NCBI RefSeq assembly: GCF_030817215.1
Contig: NZ_JAUSZA010000001.1
Location: forward strand, 636,501-700,500
Direction of reading: 5' to 3'
Source of the DNA: Paenibacillus sp. V4I3
GTDB lineage: Bacteria > Bacillota > Bacilli > Paenibacillales > NBRC-103111
Length of the DNA stretch: 64,000 bases
Below, in pieces: positions 24,124 through 32,376 of the stretch. Each line of letters starts with the position of its first letter. The stretch's first letter is position 1. Below the pieces are notes generated by a model. That model ran no database searches, was not told the DNA's origin, and was given only the letters and a program-made list of their open reading frames with translations. A program made the translations under genes and the position numbers.

Positions 24124-26454
24124 ATGAAACAGGTGATGATTTTGACTTCTCTTTCTATTTACCCTACACCATTAGGTACGAAACAAACCACGGAGCGGCC
24201 TATCCCGCATGCGCGTATGGCGCTTTTAACGAATAGTTCTGATTTTGTGTCCGATGCCGATCGTGACGCTTACTTTTTCCGCGACTTGGAAAGCCATCAG
24301 ATTCTGCTGAATGAAGCACAGGTTCAGGCTGTGCGCCATTTCAAAGGTCCCTTACTTACCCTAGCGGGAGCCGGTTCTGGGAAGACAACTGTTCTAGTGT
24401 GCCGAGTGGCTTACTTACTTCGTGTCCACCGGGTCCATCCGTCGAATTTGTTGTTGATTACTTTTTCGAAAAAGGCTGCCGAAGAGATGCGTGAACGCCT
24501 CACGTCCATGCCGGGCCTTGATCATAGTATGACCAATACGATGCAGGTGCGTACATTTCATGCTTTTTGCCTAAGATTACTGCGAATGAACGGGTTACAA
24601 CAAGAGATTCTGAGTGATGGCCGATATCAGCAAATCGTCTTCAAACGCATCATGCTGGGCATGGGGCTGCAGGATACATACCAACCTGAAGTGCTCATTT
24701 CCTTGCTTTCTTCTTATAAAATGCAGCTGATCGAGGTCGACGACCTGCCTGAAGGAACGGAAGAAGATAAAGAAGTGAAGCGGATTTTCATGCAGTATGA
24801 GCAGTGGAAAATGGAACAGCAGAAGATTGATTTTGATGATATTTTGATCAAAGCCTACCACTTATTGCAGCAAAACGCGGATGTCCTGCGCTCGCTGCAG
24901 CGAAAGTTTACTTATATCAGTGTCGATGAGTTCCAGGATACGAATACCGTGCAATACGAAATCATTCAAATGATTGCAAAGAACCACGAGAATTTGATGG
25001 TTGTCGGTGACGATGACCAGACGATTTATTCGTTTAATGGTGCGCGAAATGAATTTATTCTACAGTTTCATGAGAAGTATCCTGCTGCCACGACGGTCAC
25101 TCTTGATATTAATTACCGTTCTACTTCAAGCATCGTCGGTCTGGGGAATGCCATCATCAAACACAATGTGCAGCGGAAGTCGAAGACCCTTCTCGCCACG
25201 AAGGAAAGTGATCGGAAGCCGCAATATGTGAAACCCACGAATAGTGACGAGGAGGCCGATTGGTTAATTAACGATCTTCGGATCAAAGTAGCCGAGGGTG
25301 GCAGCCAGTATGGCGATTTCGCTATTTTGTATCGGACAGCCAGCAATAGTCGGGCGATTATCGAGCAGTTGATTCTTCATAATTTGCCTTTTGTGGATTA
25401 CGGTAGTAATGACTCCTTCTACGATCAGTGGATGGTGAAGCCGATTATCGATCACTTAAGGCTTGCCCATGAGCGGCGCAATTTCGAAGCCATAGAAGGT
25501 GTCCTCCCTTCATTATATATAGGACGAGACCAAGGCATGCGGATTATTCAAGATCAAGAAGCGATTCAGGCGAAAAAGTGGCCGCTTATCCACCTGCTCG
25601 GTCTACCTCAGCTGAAAGATTTTCAGAAAGAAAAGCTCAAAAGCCGCATCCGTCTTATTAAATCGCTTGCTGAAATGAAGCCACTCGCTGCCGTTCAAGC
25701 GATTCGCAAGGATTTCTATGATGCTTTTCTAGAGACGAACAAGCGCAGCAAGCTGACGAGTCACAGAGAGATGCTGAAGGAAACGCTGGACGAGCTGGAA
25801 TCTTCTGCCAAGCGGTTCGATACTGTGGAGCAATTTCTTTATTTTATCCATGAGGTCGCGGAAAAACGCACAGAAATGAGTAGGCTCCAAAAAGAACAAT
25901 TCGCGAATAAAATTTCGCTCATGACGATTCATAAATCGAAGGGACTGGAGTTCCCGATCGTGTACTTGCTCTGTGCGATTGAGGGCAATATGCCGCATAG
26001 CTCGGCACTCGATGCCAGCCATCTGGACGATGTTAAGATGGCTGGAGTTGCGGTGCGCGACAAGGGAACCGCCGCGCTGGAGGAAGAGCGACGGCTGGCT
26101 TACGTCGCCGTCACGCGCGCCAAGGCTGAGCTGCTGATCAGCTCGCCGGCGTTTTATCGCGGGAAGAAGGCGGAGCCTTCCCGCTTCCTGCTGTCCGCGT
26201 TCCCTGGCGCGGACCCTGTTGTCAGCCGCAAGCCTGCGGCGGCTGTGGGTGGAGCAGCGGTGTGGCGCCCGGCCGCTGCTGGGAAACCCGCCGCCGCGAC
26301 TGAGCGAGTCGCGGCGTGGATCTGCGAGCAGGCCGGCTGCAAGGCCTGGTCACGCATCTCTTCGCCGCAGGAAGCGAAGCTTGCGGCGAAGGCGTGCCCC
26401 TTGTGCAGCGCAGCTATGGTCAAGGGCAGCCGCATGGTATCGCTCACTCACTAG
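24124..26454 (+). CDS. UvrD/PcrA-type ATP-dependent DNA helicase (YjcD-like)
   Basis: A superfamily 1A helicase of 776 residues that should unwind DNA in the 3'-5' direction. Motif Ia/Walker A is LAGAGSGKTT near residue 81, Walker B VDEFQDTN near 267, motif III VVGDDDQTIYSFNGA near 300, motif V LMTIHKSKGLEFPIVYL near 600 and motif VI EEERRLAYVAVTRAK near 655. The C-terminal 90 residues are Ala/Pro-rich, unlike those of PcrA, and end in a Cys cluster (WICEQAGCKAW ... ACPLCSA) that looks like a zinc ribbon. The organisation is closest to the YjcD group rather than PcrA. No good ribosome binding site precedes ATG 24124, so the exact start is uncertain. Confidence 0.88.
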   Translation: MKQVMILTSLSIYPTPLGTKQTTERPIPHARMALLTNSSDFVSDADRDAYFFRDLESHQILLNEAQVQAVRHFKGPLLTLAGAGSGKTTVLVCRVAYLLRVHRVHPSNLLLITFSKKAAEEMRERLTSMPGLDHSMTNTMQVRTFHAFCLRLLRMNGLQQEILSDGRYQQIVFKRIMLGMGLQDTYQPEVLISLLSSYKMQLIEVDDLPEGTEEDKEVKRIFMQYEQWKMEQQKIDFDDILIKAYHLLQQNADVLRSLQRKFTYISVDEFQDTNTVQYEIIQMIAKNHENLMVVGDDDQTIYSFNGARNEFILQFHEKYPAATTVTLDINYRSTSSIVGLGNAIIKHNVQRKSKTLLATKESDRKPQYVKPTNSDEEADWLINDLRIKVAEGGSQYGDFAILYRTASNSRAIIEQLILHNLPFVDYGSNDSFYDQWMVKPIIDHLRLAHERRNFEAIEGVLPSLYIGRDQGMRIIQDQEAIQAKKWPLIHLLGLPQLKDFQKEKLKSRIRLIKSLAEMKPLAAVQAIRKDFYDAFLETNKRSKLTSHREMLKETLDELESSAKRFDTVEQFLYFIHEVAEKRTEMSRLQKEQFANKISLMTIHKSKGLEFPIVYLLCAIEGNMPHSSALDASHLDDVKMAGVAVRDKGTAALEEERRLAYVAVTRAKAELLISSPAFYRGKKAEPSRFLLSAFPGADPVVSRKPAAAVGGAAVWRPAAAGKPAAATERVAAWICEQAGCKAWSRISSPQEAKLAAKACPLCSAAMVKGSRMVSLTH

Positions 26455-26644
26455 CTGAGCATTGCCTGCATGCTCCCTTCTAACAAGGGTAAAATTCACC
26501 CGTATCTGTTGAAGGGATTACCTGGGCTCCAGCTATCAGCTGGGATTCACATGTGAAACAATAAAACCGGCTTACGCCGTCCTTGGGCGAGAATGTTTGT
26601 TATAGACGTATTTGTTGAAACATCCACTTGCTCATCCGTGTAAA

Positions 26645-26661
26645 GTTGTACGTTGTACAAC
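26645..26661. repeat. Perfect inverted repeat GTTGTAC-N3-GTACAAC, copy 2
   Basis: Identical to the 17-bp palindrome at 6004-6020 including its GTT spacer, and again followed by TTGC. It is intergenic, between the helicase gene and tpx. Confidence 0.5.
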
Positions 26662-26805
26662 TTGCTTCCTAACCAGAAAAACCTAGTCACTCACCGAGCC
26701 GATGATTATGCATTGAATCGACAATCGCACTCAGCTTAGCAAAAAATCCATAGCTAAACATGCTAAACAGGGGGTAAGCTTCACCTTACCCACTAACTTA
26801 ATAAA

Positions 26806-26833
26806 AGCAGCAATCCCTTTTGGGAATGCTGCT
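26806..26833 (-). terminator. Terminator of the trxB-trxA-tpx operon
   Basis: AGCAGCA-TCCC and GGGA-TGCTGCT arms with one A-A mismatch and a TTTT loop lie 16 bases after the tpx stop. Confidence 0.7.
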
Positions 26834-26849
26834 CTCTTTAATAACTCTT

Positions 26850-27374
26850 TTAAACAAGCACTCGCAAAGCCTCTAAAGCCGCATCATAATTCGGATGCTC
26901 CTTCATCTCTGTTAAATACTCCACATAACGAACTGTATTGTTCTCATCCAAGATGAATATCGCACGCTGATCGAGCTGAATCTCTTTAATCAAGACACCA
27001 TACGCTTGACCGAAAGCGCGGCTTTTATAATCCGATAAGGTTACGACTTTATCAATGCCTGCAGCCCCGCAGAAACGACTCAGTGCGAAAGGAAGATCCA
27101 CCGAAATCGTCAATATAGCGACATTATCTCCTAGCTTATCTGCTTCCACATTGAAACGCCGCGTCTGTGCATCGCATGTACCTGTATCCACGGAAGGGAC
27201 GACCGAAATCAGCTTCACTTTCCCTGCATAATCCGATAGGCTTACCTCTGTCATCAAATCCTTATTTACCTTAAAATCTGGCGCTTGATCCCCAACCTTG
27301 ATTTCCGGTCCCAACAATGTAACTGGATTTCCTCCAACTGTTGCTACCCCTGTGCGTTCTTGTACCTGTGTCAT
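26850..27374 (-). CDS. tpx: Thiol peroxidase (Tpx-type peroxiredoxin)
   Basis: Reduces hydrogen peroxide and organic hydroperoxides using thioredoxin. It has 174 residues and the atypical two-Cys Tpx layout: the peroxidatic Cys in SVDTGTCDAQTRRFN near residue 64 and the resolving Cys in LSRFCGAAGID near residue 101. The N-terminal NPVTLLGPEIKVGDQAPDF is typical. GGAGG precedes the ATG. It is the third gene after trxB and trxA, so the whole electron path from NADPH to peroxide is encoded in one operon. Confidence 0.95.
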   Translation of the reverse strand: MTQVQERTGVATVGGNPVTLLGPEIKVGDQAPDFKVNKDLMTEVSLSDYAGKVKLISVVPSVDTGTCDAQTRRFNVEADKLGDNVAILTISVDLPFALSRFCGAAGIDKVVTLSDYKSRAFGQAYGVLIKEIQLDQRAIFILDENNTVRYVEYLTEMKEHPNYDAALEALRVLV

Positions 27375-27427
27375 ATACGTATTCCTCCTGTGATTTTATA
27401 TGTTTTAAAACGTAGATTTGTTGTTTG

Positions 27428-27739
27428 TTATGCTTTCTCAATAACCGCTTTAAGCTTCTCTTTGGTTTGTACCCCAACCATCTGATCAACCAGTTGACCA
27501 TCCTTGAAAACAAGCAATGTAGGAATACTCATGACGTTATATTTGGAAGCGGATTCTGGGTTATCATCCACGTTGATTTTTACAATCTTGGCCGCATCGC
27601 CGATTTCAGCAGAAAGTTCATCTAAAATGGGAGCGATTATTTTACAAGGTCCACACCAAGGGGCCCAAAAATCTACAAGTACAATACCCGCTTCAATTTC
27701 ATTGTTAAAAGTGGCATCGGAAATTTGTTTAACTGACAT
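27428..27739 (-). CDS. trxA: Thioredoxin
   Basis: A small cytosolic dithiol carrier of 103 residues. The active site is FWAPWCGPCKIIAPI near residue 30, with both Cys intact; the cis-Pro lies in MSIPTLLVFKDGQ. AGGAGG precedes the ATG. It follows trxB by 39 bases and precedes tpx by 53. It receives electrons from TrxB and supplies Tpx and other reductases. Confidence 0.96.
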   Translation of the reverse strand: MSVKQISDATFNNEIEAGIVLVDFWAPWCGPCKIIAPILDELSAEIGDAAKIVKINVDDNPESASKYNVMSIPTLLVFKDGQLVDQMVGVQTKEKLKAVIEKA

Positions 27740-27778
27740 GGCTAATTCCTCCTAAAGGTTCTTTTATATTAAAATGCA

Positions 27779-28708
27779 TTAAGCATGCTGTTCTGAAATA
27801 AATCGTTCACAATCTAACGCCGCCATACAACCGCTTCCTGCTGATGTAATCGCTTGGCGATAAATGCGATCCTGCACATCCCCACAGGCGAATACGCCAG
27901 GTACTGTCGTTTGTGACGTTCCGGGAATAACCTGCAAATATCCGAGCTCATCGGTTGGCAGCTGTCCGCCTAGGAAGCTAGTATTCGGAGTATGTCCAAT
28001 CGCCAGAAAAATACCGTCTGCCTCCAGCAGCTCTTCCTCACCAGTAACGTTATTAAGCACCTTAAGTCCAGTTACTCCAAGAGGGCCAGCAACGACTTCA
28101 AGCGGTGTCCGATTGAGACTCCAGGCCACTTTTTGATTGCCGCGGGCGTGATCCTGCATGATTTTCGATGCTTTCAGATCGTCACGACGATGCACTACGC
28201 GCACTTCAGAAGCGAAACGAGTTAAGAACTGCGCCTCTTCCATCGCTGTATCCCCACCGCCAATTACGATAATCTTCTTGTTCCTGAAGAAAAATCCATC
28301 GCAAGTTGCACAGGTGCTAACACCTTTACCAATATTGTCGGATTCGCCGGGGATGCCCAATTTCTTGGCCGTTGCCCCTGTGGAAATGATCAACGAATCC
28401 GCCGTCAATTGACTTCCATCCTCTAAAAACAAGGTGAATGGGCGTTTGGACATATCGACTTCTGAGACCCGACCCGATTGAATCGTAGCGCCGAAACGCA
28501 ATGCCTGTTTGCGCATGTTGTCCATCAACTCCGGCCCCGTGATGCCATCCGGGAATCCTGGGAAGTTGTCTACTTCTGTAGTGGTAGTTAACTGCCCACC
28601 AGGCTGTATACCTTCTATGACTAAAGGCGACATGTTCGCCCTTGCCAGGTAAATTGCTGCGGTTAACCCTGCTGGTCCAGTTCCGATAATAATCGCTTTG
28701 TGATGCAT
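27779..28708 (-). CDS. trxB: Thioredoxin reductase
   Basis: An NADPH-dependent flavoenzyme of 309 residues that reduces thioredoxin. The FAD-binding GTGPAGLTAAIYLARA is near residue 9. The redox-active CATC is near residue 135 (STCATCDGFFFRNK). The NADPH-binding motif GGGDTAMEEA follows near residue 150, and the second FAD motif VFACGDVQD lies near 278. GGAGG precedes the ATG. It heads the operon trxB-trxA-tpx behind a near-consensus promoter overlapped by inverted repeats. Confidence 0.96.
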   Translation of the reverse strand: MHHKAIIIGTGPAGLTAAIYLARANMSPLVIEGIQPGGQLTTTTEVDNFPGFPDGITGPELMDNMRKQALRFGATIQSGRVSEVDMSKRPFTLFLEDGSQLTADSLIISTGATAKKLGIPGESDNIGKGVSTCATCDGFFFRNKKIIVIGGGDTAMEEAQFLTRFASEVRVVHRRDDLKASKIMQDHARGNQKVAWSLNRTPLEVVAGPLGVTGLKVLNNVTGEEELLEADGIFLAIGHTPNTSFLGGQLPTDELGYLQVIPGTSQTTVPGVFACGDVQDRIYRQAITSAGSGCMAALDCERFISEQHA

Positions 28709-28793
28709 AAGAACGCCTCCTCTGATGCTTCATGGTAATGTATGATTTCATTTTATTTGTTAGCAATTTAATTTGAAACAACTTTATGAATGA

Positions 28794-28840
28794 ATCATAC
28801 CAATTCCATTTATAATTGTCAACAATTAATTTGTATACAA
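28794..28840 (-). promoter_or_regulatory. trxB promoter with overlapping palindromes (OhrR/MarR-like operators)
   Basis: On the minus strand TTGACA (28817-28822) and TATGAT (28794-28799) are separated by exactly 17 bases. The -35 box lies inside a palindrome ATTGT-TG-ACAAT (28815-28826). A second palindrome TTGTATACAA (28831-28840), in an AAATTGTATACAAATT context, lies just upstream. This pattern resembles OhrR/MarR-type operators built from TACAATT/AATTGTA half-sites. Repression relieved by peroxide is inferred. Confidence 0.65.
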
Positions 28841-28994
28841 TTTAAATTCAGGGATGCCCCCTTTGTTAATGGCAAATTCAGCCTATCCATTCATCAAACT
28901 TTCAGTCAGCTTTCAAGTGGGCTTCAGTTTCAATCGGCATAATAGGCATCAGGTCAAGTCATTCAAATTACTGAAACCGAAGGGAGCATTCATA

Positions 28995-29909
28995 ATGAAT
29001 AAACATATATCAGCAAATCGTACATGGAAATGGGTATCTTCTCTCCTGCTACTCAGTCTTATCGCTTATCTCATCGTCTATCCACCTCTTAAGAAAACAG
29101 ACCAGGCGGCATCAGCAGCCGTGGCTAAGGTTAATGGCGTCAATATCAGCACTGACCAGCTCTATGAAGCCATGCTAGTCAGTAGCGGTGACCAGACACT
29201 GGACTCTTTAATCACTGAGGAACTTATTAACCAAGAAGGACAGAAGACGGGCGTTCAAATCACAGATGAAGATATTCAGAAAGAAATCTCATTCATGCAA
29301 GGTTCCTACTCTTCTAATGATGAGTTTCAGCAAGCACTCACCTCTTATGGCATGACTTTAGACGATTTAAAGAAAAATATGAAGACTCAAGTTCTCTTGA
29401 AAAAAATTCTAGAACCTCAAATAACGATTTCCGATGATGAAATCAAACAATATTATGATGAAAATATCGAATCACTGAAGGTCCCTGAGCAAATTCAGGC
29501 TTCTCACATCTCGGTCACGACCATAGAAGAAGCAGATGCGATTCTAGCTGAGTTGAAAAAAGGTACTGACTTTGCCACGCTTGCCAAAGACAAATCCCTA
29601 GACACAGCAACCAAAGATACAGCCGGAGCTCTTGGTTACATCTCTAGCGGTAAAATGGAGGAAACCTTCGACAACGCGGCCTTCGCTTTAGCTGTAGGTG
29701 AAACAAGCAGTGCTGTTCAGACAAGTACTGGATACGACATTATTAAAGTAACCGACCATAAAGCGGCCTACACGCCTACAATGGAAGAGAAAAAGGAGGA
29801 TATTAAAACATCATTAACCAACCAAAAGTTGTCTACCTTATCTTCTACATGGCTGCAAGAGAAGAAATCGCAATCGACTATTGAGAACTACTTGAACAAA
29901 GATACTTAA
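28995..29909 (+). CDS. PrsA-like parvulin peptidyl-prolyl isomerase, membrane-anchored
   Basis: An extracytoplasmic folding factor of 304 residues. The start chosen is ATG 28995 after AAGGGAG; the longer frame to 28854 crosses the trxB promoter region. A single hydrophobic helix (about residues 10-28) anchors it. No lipobox Cys is seen, unlike classical lipoprotein PrsA. A SurA_N/PrsA-like helical part follows (about 35-145), then the parvulin rotamase domain (about 160-255: IQASHISVTTIEEADAI, TKDTAGALGYISSGKM, TSTGYDIIKVTDH) and a C-terminal helix. It should help exported proteins fold outside the membrane. Confidence 0.85.
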   Translation: MNKHISANRTWKWVSSLLLLSLIAYLIVYPPLKKTDQAASAAVAKVNGVNISTDQLYEAMLVSSGDQTLDSLITEELINQEGQKTGVQITDEDIQKEISFMQGSYSSNDEFQQALTSYGMTLDDLKKNMKTQVLLKKILEPQITISDDEIKQYYDENIESLKVPEQIQASHISVTTIEEADAILAELKKGTDFATLAKDKSLDTATKDTAGALGYISSGKMEETFDNAAFALAVGETSSAVQTSTGYDIIKVTDHKAAYTPTMEEKKEDIKTSLTNQKLSTLSSTWLQEKKSQSTIENYLNKDT

Positions 29910-29924
29910 TGTCGATATACACAA

Positions 29925-29957
29925 AAGAAGGATGCCCCGTACCAGGGCAACCTTCTT
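29925..29957. terminator. Bidirectional terminator
   Basis: AAGAAGG-TGCCC and GGGCA-CCTTCTT pair with one internal mismatch. It lies between the convergent foldase and deacetylase genes. Confidence 0.75.
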
Positions 29958-29962
29958 AGCTT

Positions 29963-30733
29963 TTATGGCGTCCGACTTTGCATCTCATCAAGACTCTTGA
30001 ACTGGTAGCCCTGACTCTTCGCATCGTCAATGATTTTGGCCAGTGCCTCCGTGTTATCCTTGGATACCGAATGAAGCAAAATGACAGCACCTGGATGCAG
30101 CTGCGCCATCACATTTTTGTACGCATACTCCCAGCCCTTCTGACGCTTTGGTTCCCAATCGCGGTAAGCGACGGACCAAAATACGTTCGTATAGCCTAGC
30201 CCTTGGCTAACCGCTAACGATTGGCCACTAAATATCCCCCGCGGCGCGCGCAGATAGCGCATCTCCTTTTGTCCAGTGACGGCGCTGACCTCATCTTTCA
30301 CTTGATTCAGTTCTTTTTGGATGCGTTCTGCTGAGATTTGACTCATATCCGGATGGCTCCAAGAATGGTTGCCAATTAAGTGACCTTCTTGTGCCATCCG
30401 CTTTAACAGTTCAGGCTCCGTCTTGATATAATGCCCCGTCACGAAGAAAATCGCGGGTACTTGCTTCTCCTTCAGCACATCCAAAATCTTACCGGTATAG
30501 CCCTGCTCATAACCATTATCGAAGGTTAAGTACAATTCCTTGATAGCTGGATCTCCTGTAAAAATAGCCCCTCGCTGCTTCAAAAGACCTTTGAAGCCTT
30601 CTTCATCAATCGACGGAGGCTGTCCGTTTACGCTTTTCTTAAACCCAAAATGATAAGTTCCATCGGCAGATGCCACCGTCGCTTGCCCGAGCAGCATAGC
30701 GAGCACGATCGTCAGAATTCGCATGTATTTCAC
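29963..30733 (-). CDS. pdaA: PdaA-type polysaccharide deacetylase
   Basis: A secreted enzyme of 256 residues; a signal peptide spans about residues 1-23. The NodB domain contains KELYLTFDNGYEQGYTGKIL (catalytic Asp in TFDNG), HLIGNHSWSHPDMS (metal-binding His pair), RAPRGIFS, and the late VILLHSVS motif. The TFDNGYE variant is characteristic of PdaA, which removes the acetyl group from N-acetylmuramic acid and thereby starts muramic delta-lactam formation in spore cortex. The start is GTG 30733, preceded at some distance by AAGGAG. Presence of a PdaA supports a spore-former. Confidence 0.88.
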   Translation of the reverse strand: MKYMRILTIVLAMLLGQATVASADGTYHFGFKKSVNGQPPSIDEEGFKGLLKQRGAIFTGDPAIKELYLTFDNGYEQGYTGKILDVLKEKQVPAIFFVTGHYIKTEPELLKRMAQEGHLIGNHSWSHPDMSQISAERIQKELNQVKDEVSAVTGQKEMRYLRAPRGIFSGQSLAVSQGLGYTNVFWSVAYRDWEPKRQKGWEYAYKNVMAQLHPGAVILLHSVSKDNTEALAKIIDDAKSQGYQFKSLDEMQSRTP

Positions 30734-30829
30734 GGTTAAACATTCACTCCTTGCCTTCTGTGGAATGGTACAGCCTACTTAGACTGTTACTAATATGCCA
30801 CAAGTTAGACGAAGATTATGTGTTCTTTT

Positions 30830-31951
30830 TCAATCTATCACCTTCCCAAAAGCGTCCACAATGTCAGCTCGAAAAGCATGTCCGACTAGCTTCTGAATTT
30901 CAGCGTAAGCTTCGCGCTGCGACGTGGCTTGTCTATATGACCGCGGCGTCGTCATGGCGAGGAACACTTCCACTAAGCCGAGCATCTGCGAAAGCAGCGG
31001 TATCTGATCACCTGCAAGACGATACGGATAGCCAGTGCCATCTACTTTTTCATGATGATAAAGGAACGCTTTCTCGACCTCTAGAAAATCGGGGATGCCC
31101 TCACACAATTCCTTCGCCATGAAACAGTGCTCCTGCACCACTTCGTACTCGAACTCTGTCAATTCCTCTTCTTTTTCAAACATATAATCCGGCAGCTTGA
31201 CCCTGCTTACAAAATGCAAGAGTGACAATAAATCAATCTCCCAATCTTGCACACGCAAGCTTCCATATTCATTCACAAGTGCTTTGAGCAGAACACTCAT
31301 TTCACCTATTTCTTTACGCGATGTTTGTGTTTTCCGTTCTCCTACTGGGATGAAGCATTGCAAAATGTTAATCACTTGTTGTTTTTGCTGCTGAAAAGCT
31401 GCGGCCTCAACGCGCCATTTATGTTGATTAAAGGATGTAATAATAATTCCGCCTAAGATCACGCAGCCTAATGCATATACACCTTTTGTCGTCGCCATAA
31501 TAATAGGAGAGAACCCGTCGTCATTCCCATACGTGGGACCAAAAATTTGAAAGAGTAAGAAATACAGTGAAAAAATGATAGAACCATATACATACACCCT
31601 AAATTCCACCAATAAACTGAGCATAACAGGGAAAAAGATAAGAGCAACCCACATTTGATGCAGAGCCACAGGGTTGTACAATGTGATAATAACAATTACT
31701 AAGAATAGTAATGATGGGGTTATCAGATTCACATATGGACTGTCTTTTGGCATACTTTTCTGAATCGCGTACATCGCCCAAGCAAAAAGAGAAACGGTAA
31801 ACGAGGTCATCATATACAGCTTAGACTCGGAGTTACCGCTAACCAACCAATATGACAAGCCACTCAGTGCACAAATAGAAGACATACTACCAATGATAGC
31901 CATCAATAGTTGATGAACTGGCAGTTGGCCGAATCGTTGTAAATTCATCAT
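30830..31951 (-). CDS. Membrane protein with degenerate HD-GYP-like domain
   Basis: The product has 373 residues. The first 180 contain about six hydrophobic helices. A cytoplasmic HD-type domain follows. GYP features are well kept: HHEKVDGTGYPYRLAGDQIP near residue 290 and ATTPRSYRQA near 330. But the place where the metal-binding His-Asp pair of HDIGK should be reads LHFVSRVKLPDYMF, so the Asp is replaced by Phe and the Lys by Arg. Loss of the HD pair suggests an inactive phosphodiesterase, perhaps a cyclic-di-GMP-responsive or purely regulatory protein. The start overlaps the stop of the receiver gene by four bases. It is the third gene of a kinase-receiver-HD unit. Confidence 0.7.
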   Translation of the reverse strand: MMNLQRFGQLPVHQLLMAIIGSMSSICALSGLSYWLVSGNSESKLYMMTSFTVSLFAWAMYAIQKSMPKDSPYVNLITPSLLFLVIVIITLYNPVALHQMWVALIFFPVMLSLLVEFRVYVYGSIIFSLYFLLFQIFGPTYGNDDGFSPIIMATTKGVYALGCVILGGIIITSFNQHKWRVEAAAFQQQKQQVINILQCFIPVGERKTQTSRKEIGEMSVLLKALVNEYGSLRVQDWEIDLLSLLHFVSRVKLPDYMFEKEEELTEFEYEVVQEHCFMAKELCEGIPDFLEVEKAFLYHHEKVDGTGYPYRLAGDQIPLLSQMLGLVEVFLAMTTPRSYRQATSQREAYAEIQKLVGHAFRADIVDAFGKVID

Positions 31952-32376
31952 AGTGAACTCCTTCTTGAATCAGGTTGATCGCTTATATTCTCCTTCGACT
32001 GGAAGATAGAGGCACCTTTCATGACATCCTCAATGGTGGATAGAATCACTTCAGGACTCGCATCTTTCATCAAGTACCCGTCAATCCCCGCTTTGAAAGC
32101 CCGATAAATATCCTCACTCTCATCAACAGCTGTTAAAATGATAATTTTCATGTGCGGATACATATGCTTAAGGGTCTTAGCCCCCACTATAATAGAAGTG
32201 CCGGGCATCTTCAGATCTGTCAAAAGGAGATCGGGTAATAACGCTAACGATTGCGCAATAGCTTCATTTCCGTTCGTCGCCTCACCCGTAACCGCGTAAC
32301 TCCCACAGCTGTTGAGCAAAATATGAAGACCTTCTCTTACGATACAATGGTCATCAGCAATGACTACTTTATACAT
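31948..32376 (-). CDS. Stand-alone response-regulator receiver domain
   Basis: A product of 142 residues beginning MYKVVIADDHCIVREGL at ATG 32376, eight bases after AAAGGAG. It is a NarL-type receiver: acidic pair Asp-Asp at 9-10, phosphoacceptor Asp in LLLTDLKMPG near residue 55, Thr in IIILTAV near 83 and Lys in YLMKDAS near 105. The LuxR helix-turn-helix normally present after about residue 145 is missing; the chain ends in a short polar tail. It overlaps the kinase gene by eight bases and the HD-protein gene by four, so all three are translationally coupled. A diffusible phosphate carrier to the HD protein is a reasonable guess. Confidence 0.82.
   Translation of the reverse strand: MYKVVIADDHCIVREGLHILLNSCGSYAVTGEATNGNEAIAQSLALLPDLLLTDLKMPGTSIIVGAKTLKHMYPHMKIIILTAVDESEDIYRAFKAGIDGYLMKDASPEVILSTIEDVMKGASIFQSKENISDQPDSRRSSL

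Larger units (their letters stand above)
26455..26849. other. Gene-free stretch of about 395 bases with small palindromes
   Basis: No convincing gene is seen on either strand. It holds a small hairpin (CCAGCT / AGCTGG near 26530-26545), the second copy of the GTTGTAC inverted repeat at 26645-26661, a GGGTAAG / CTTACCC hairpin near 26772-26791, and the tpx terminator at 26806-26833. A minus-strand frame of about 30 codons near 26560-26650 is not recognisable. Confidence 0.5.
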
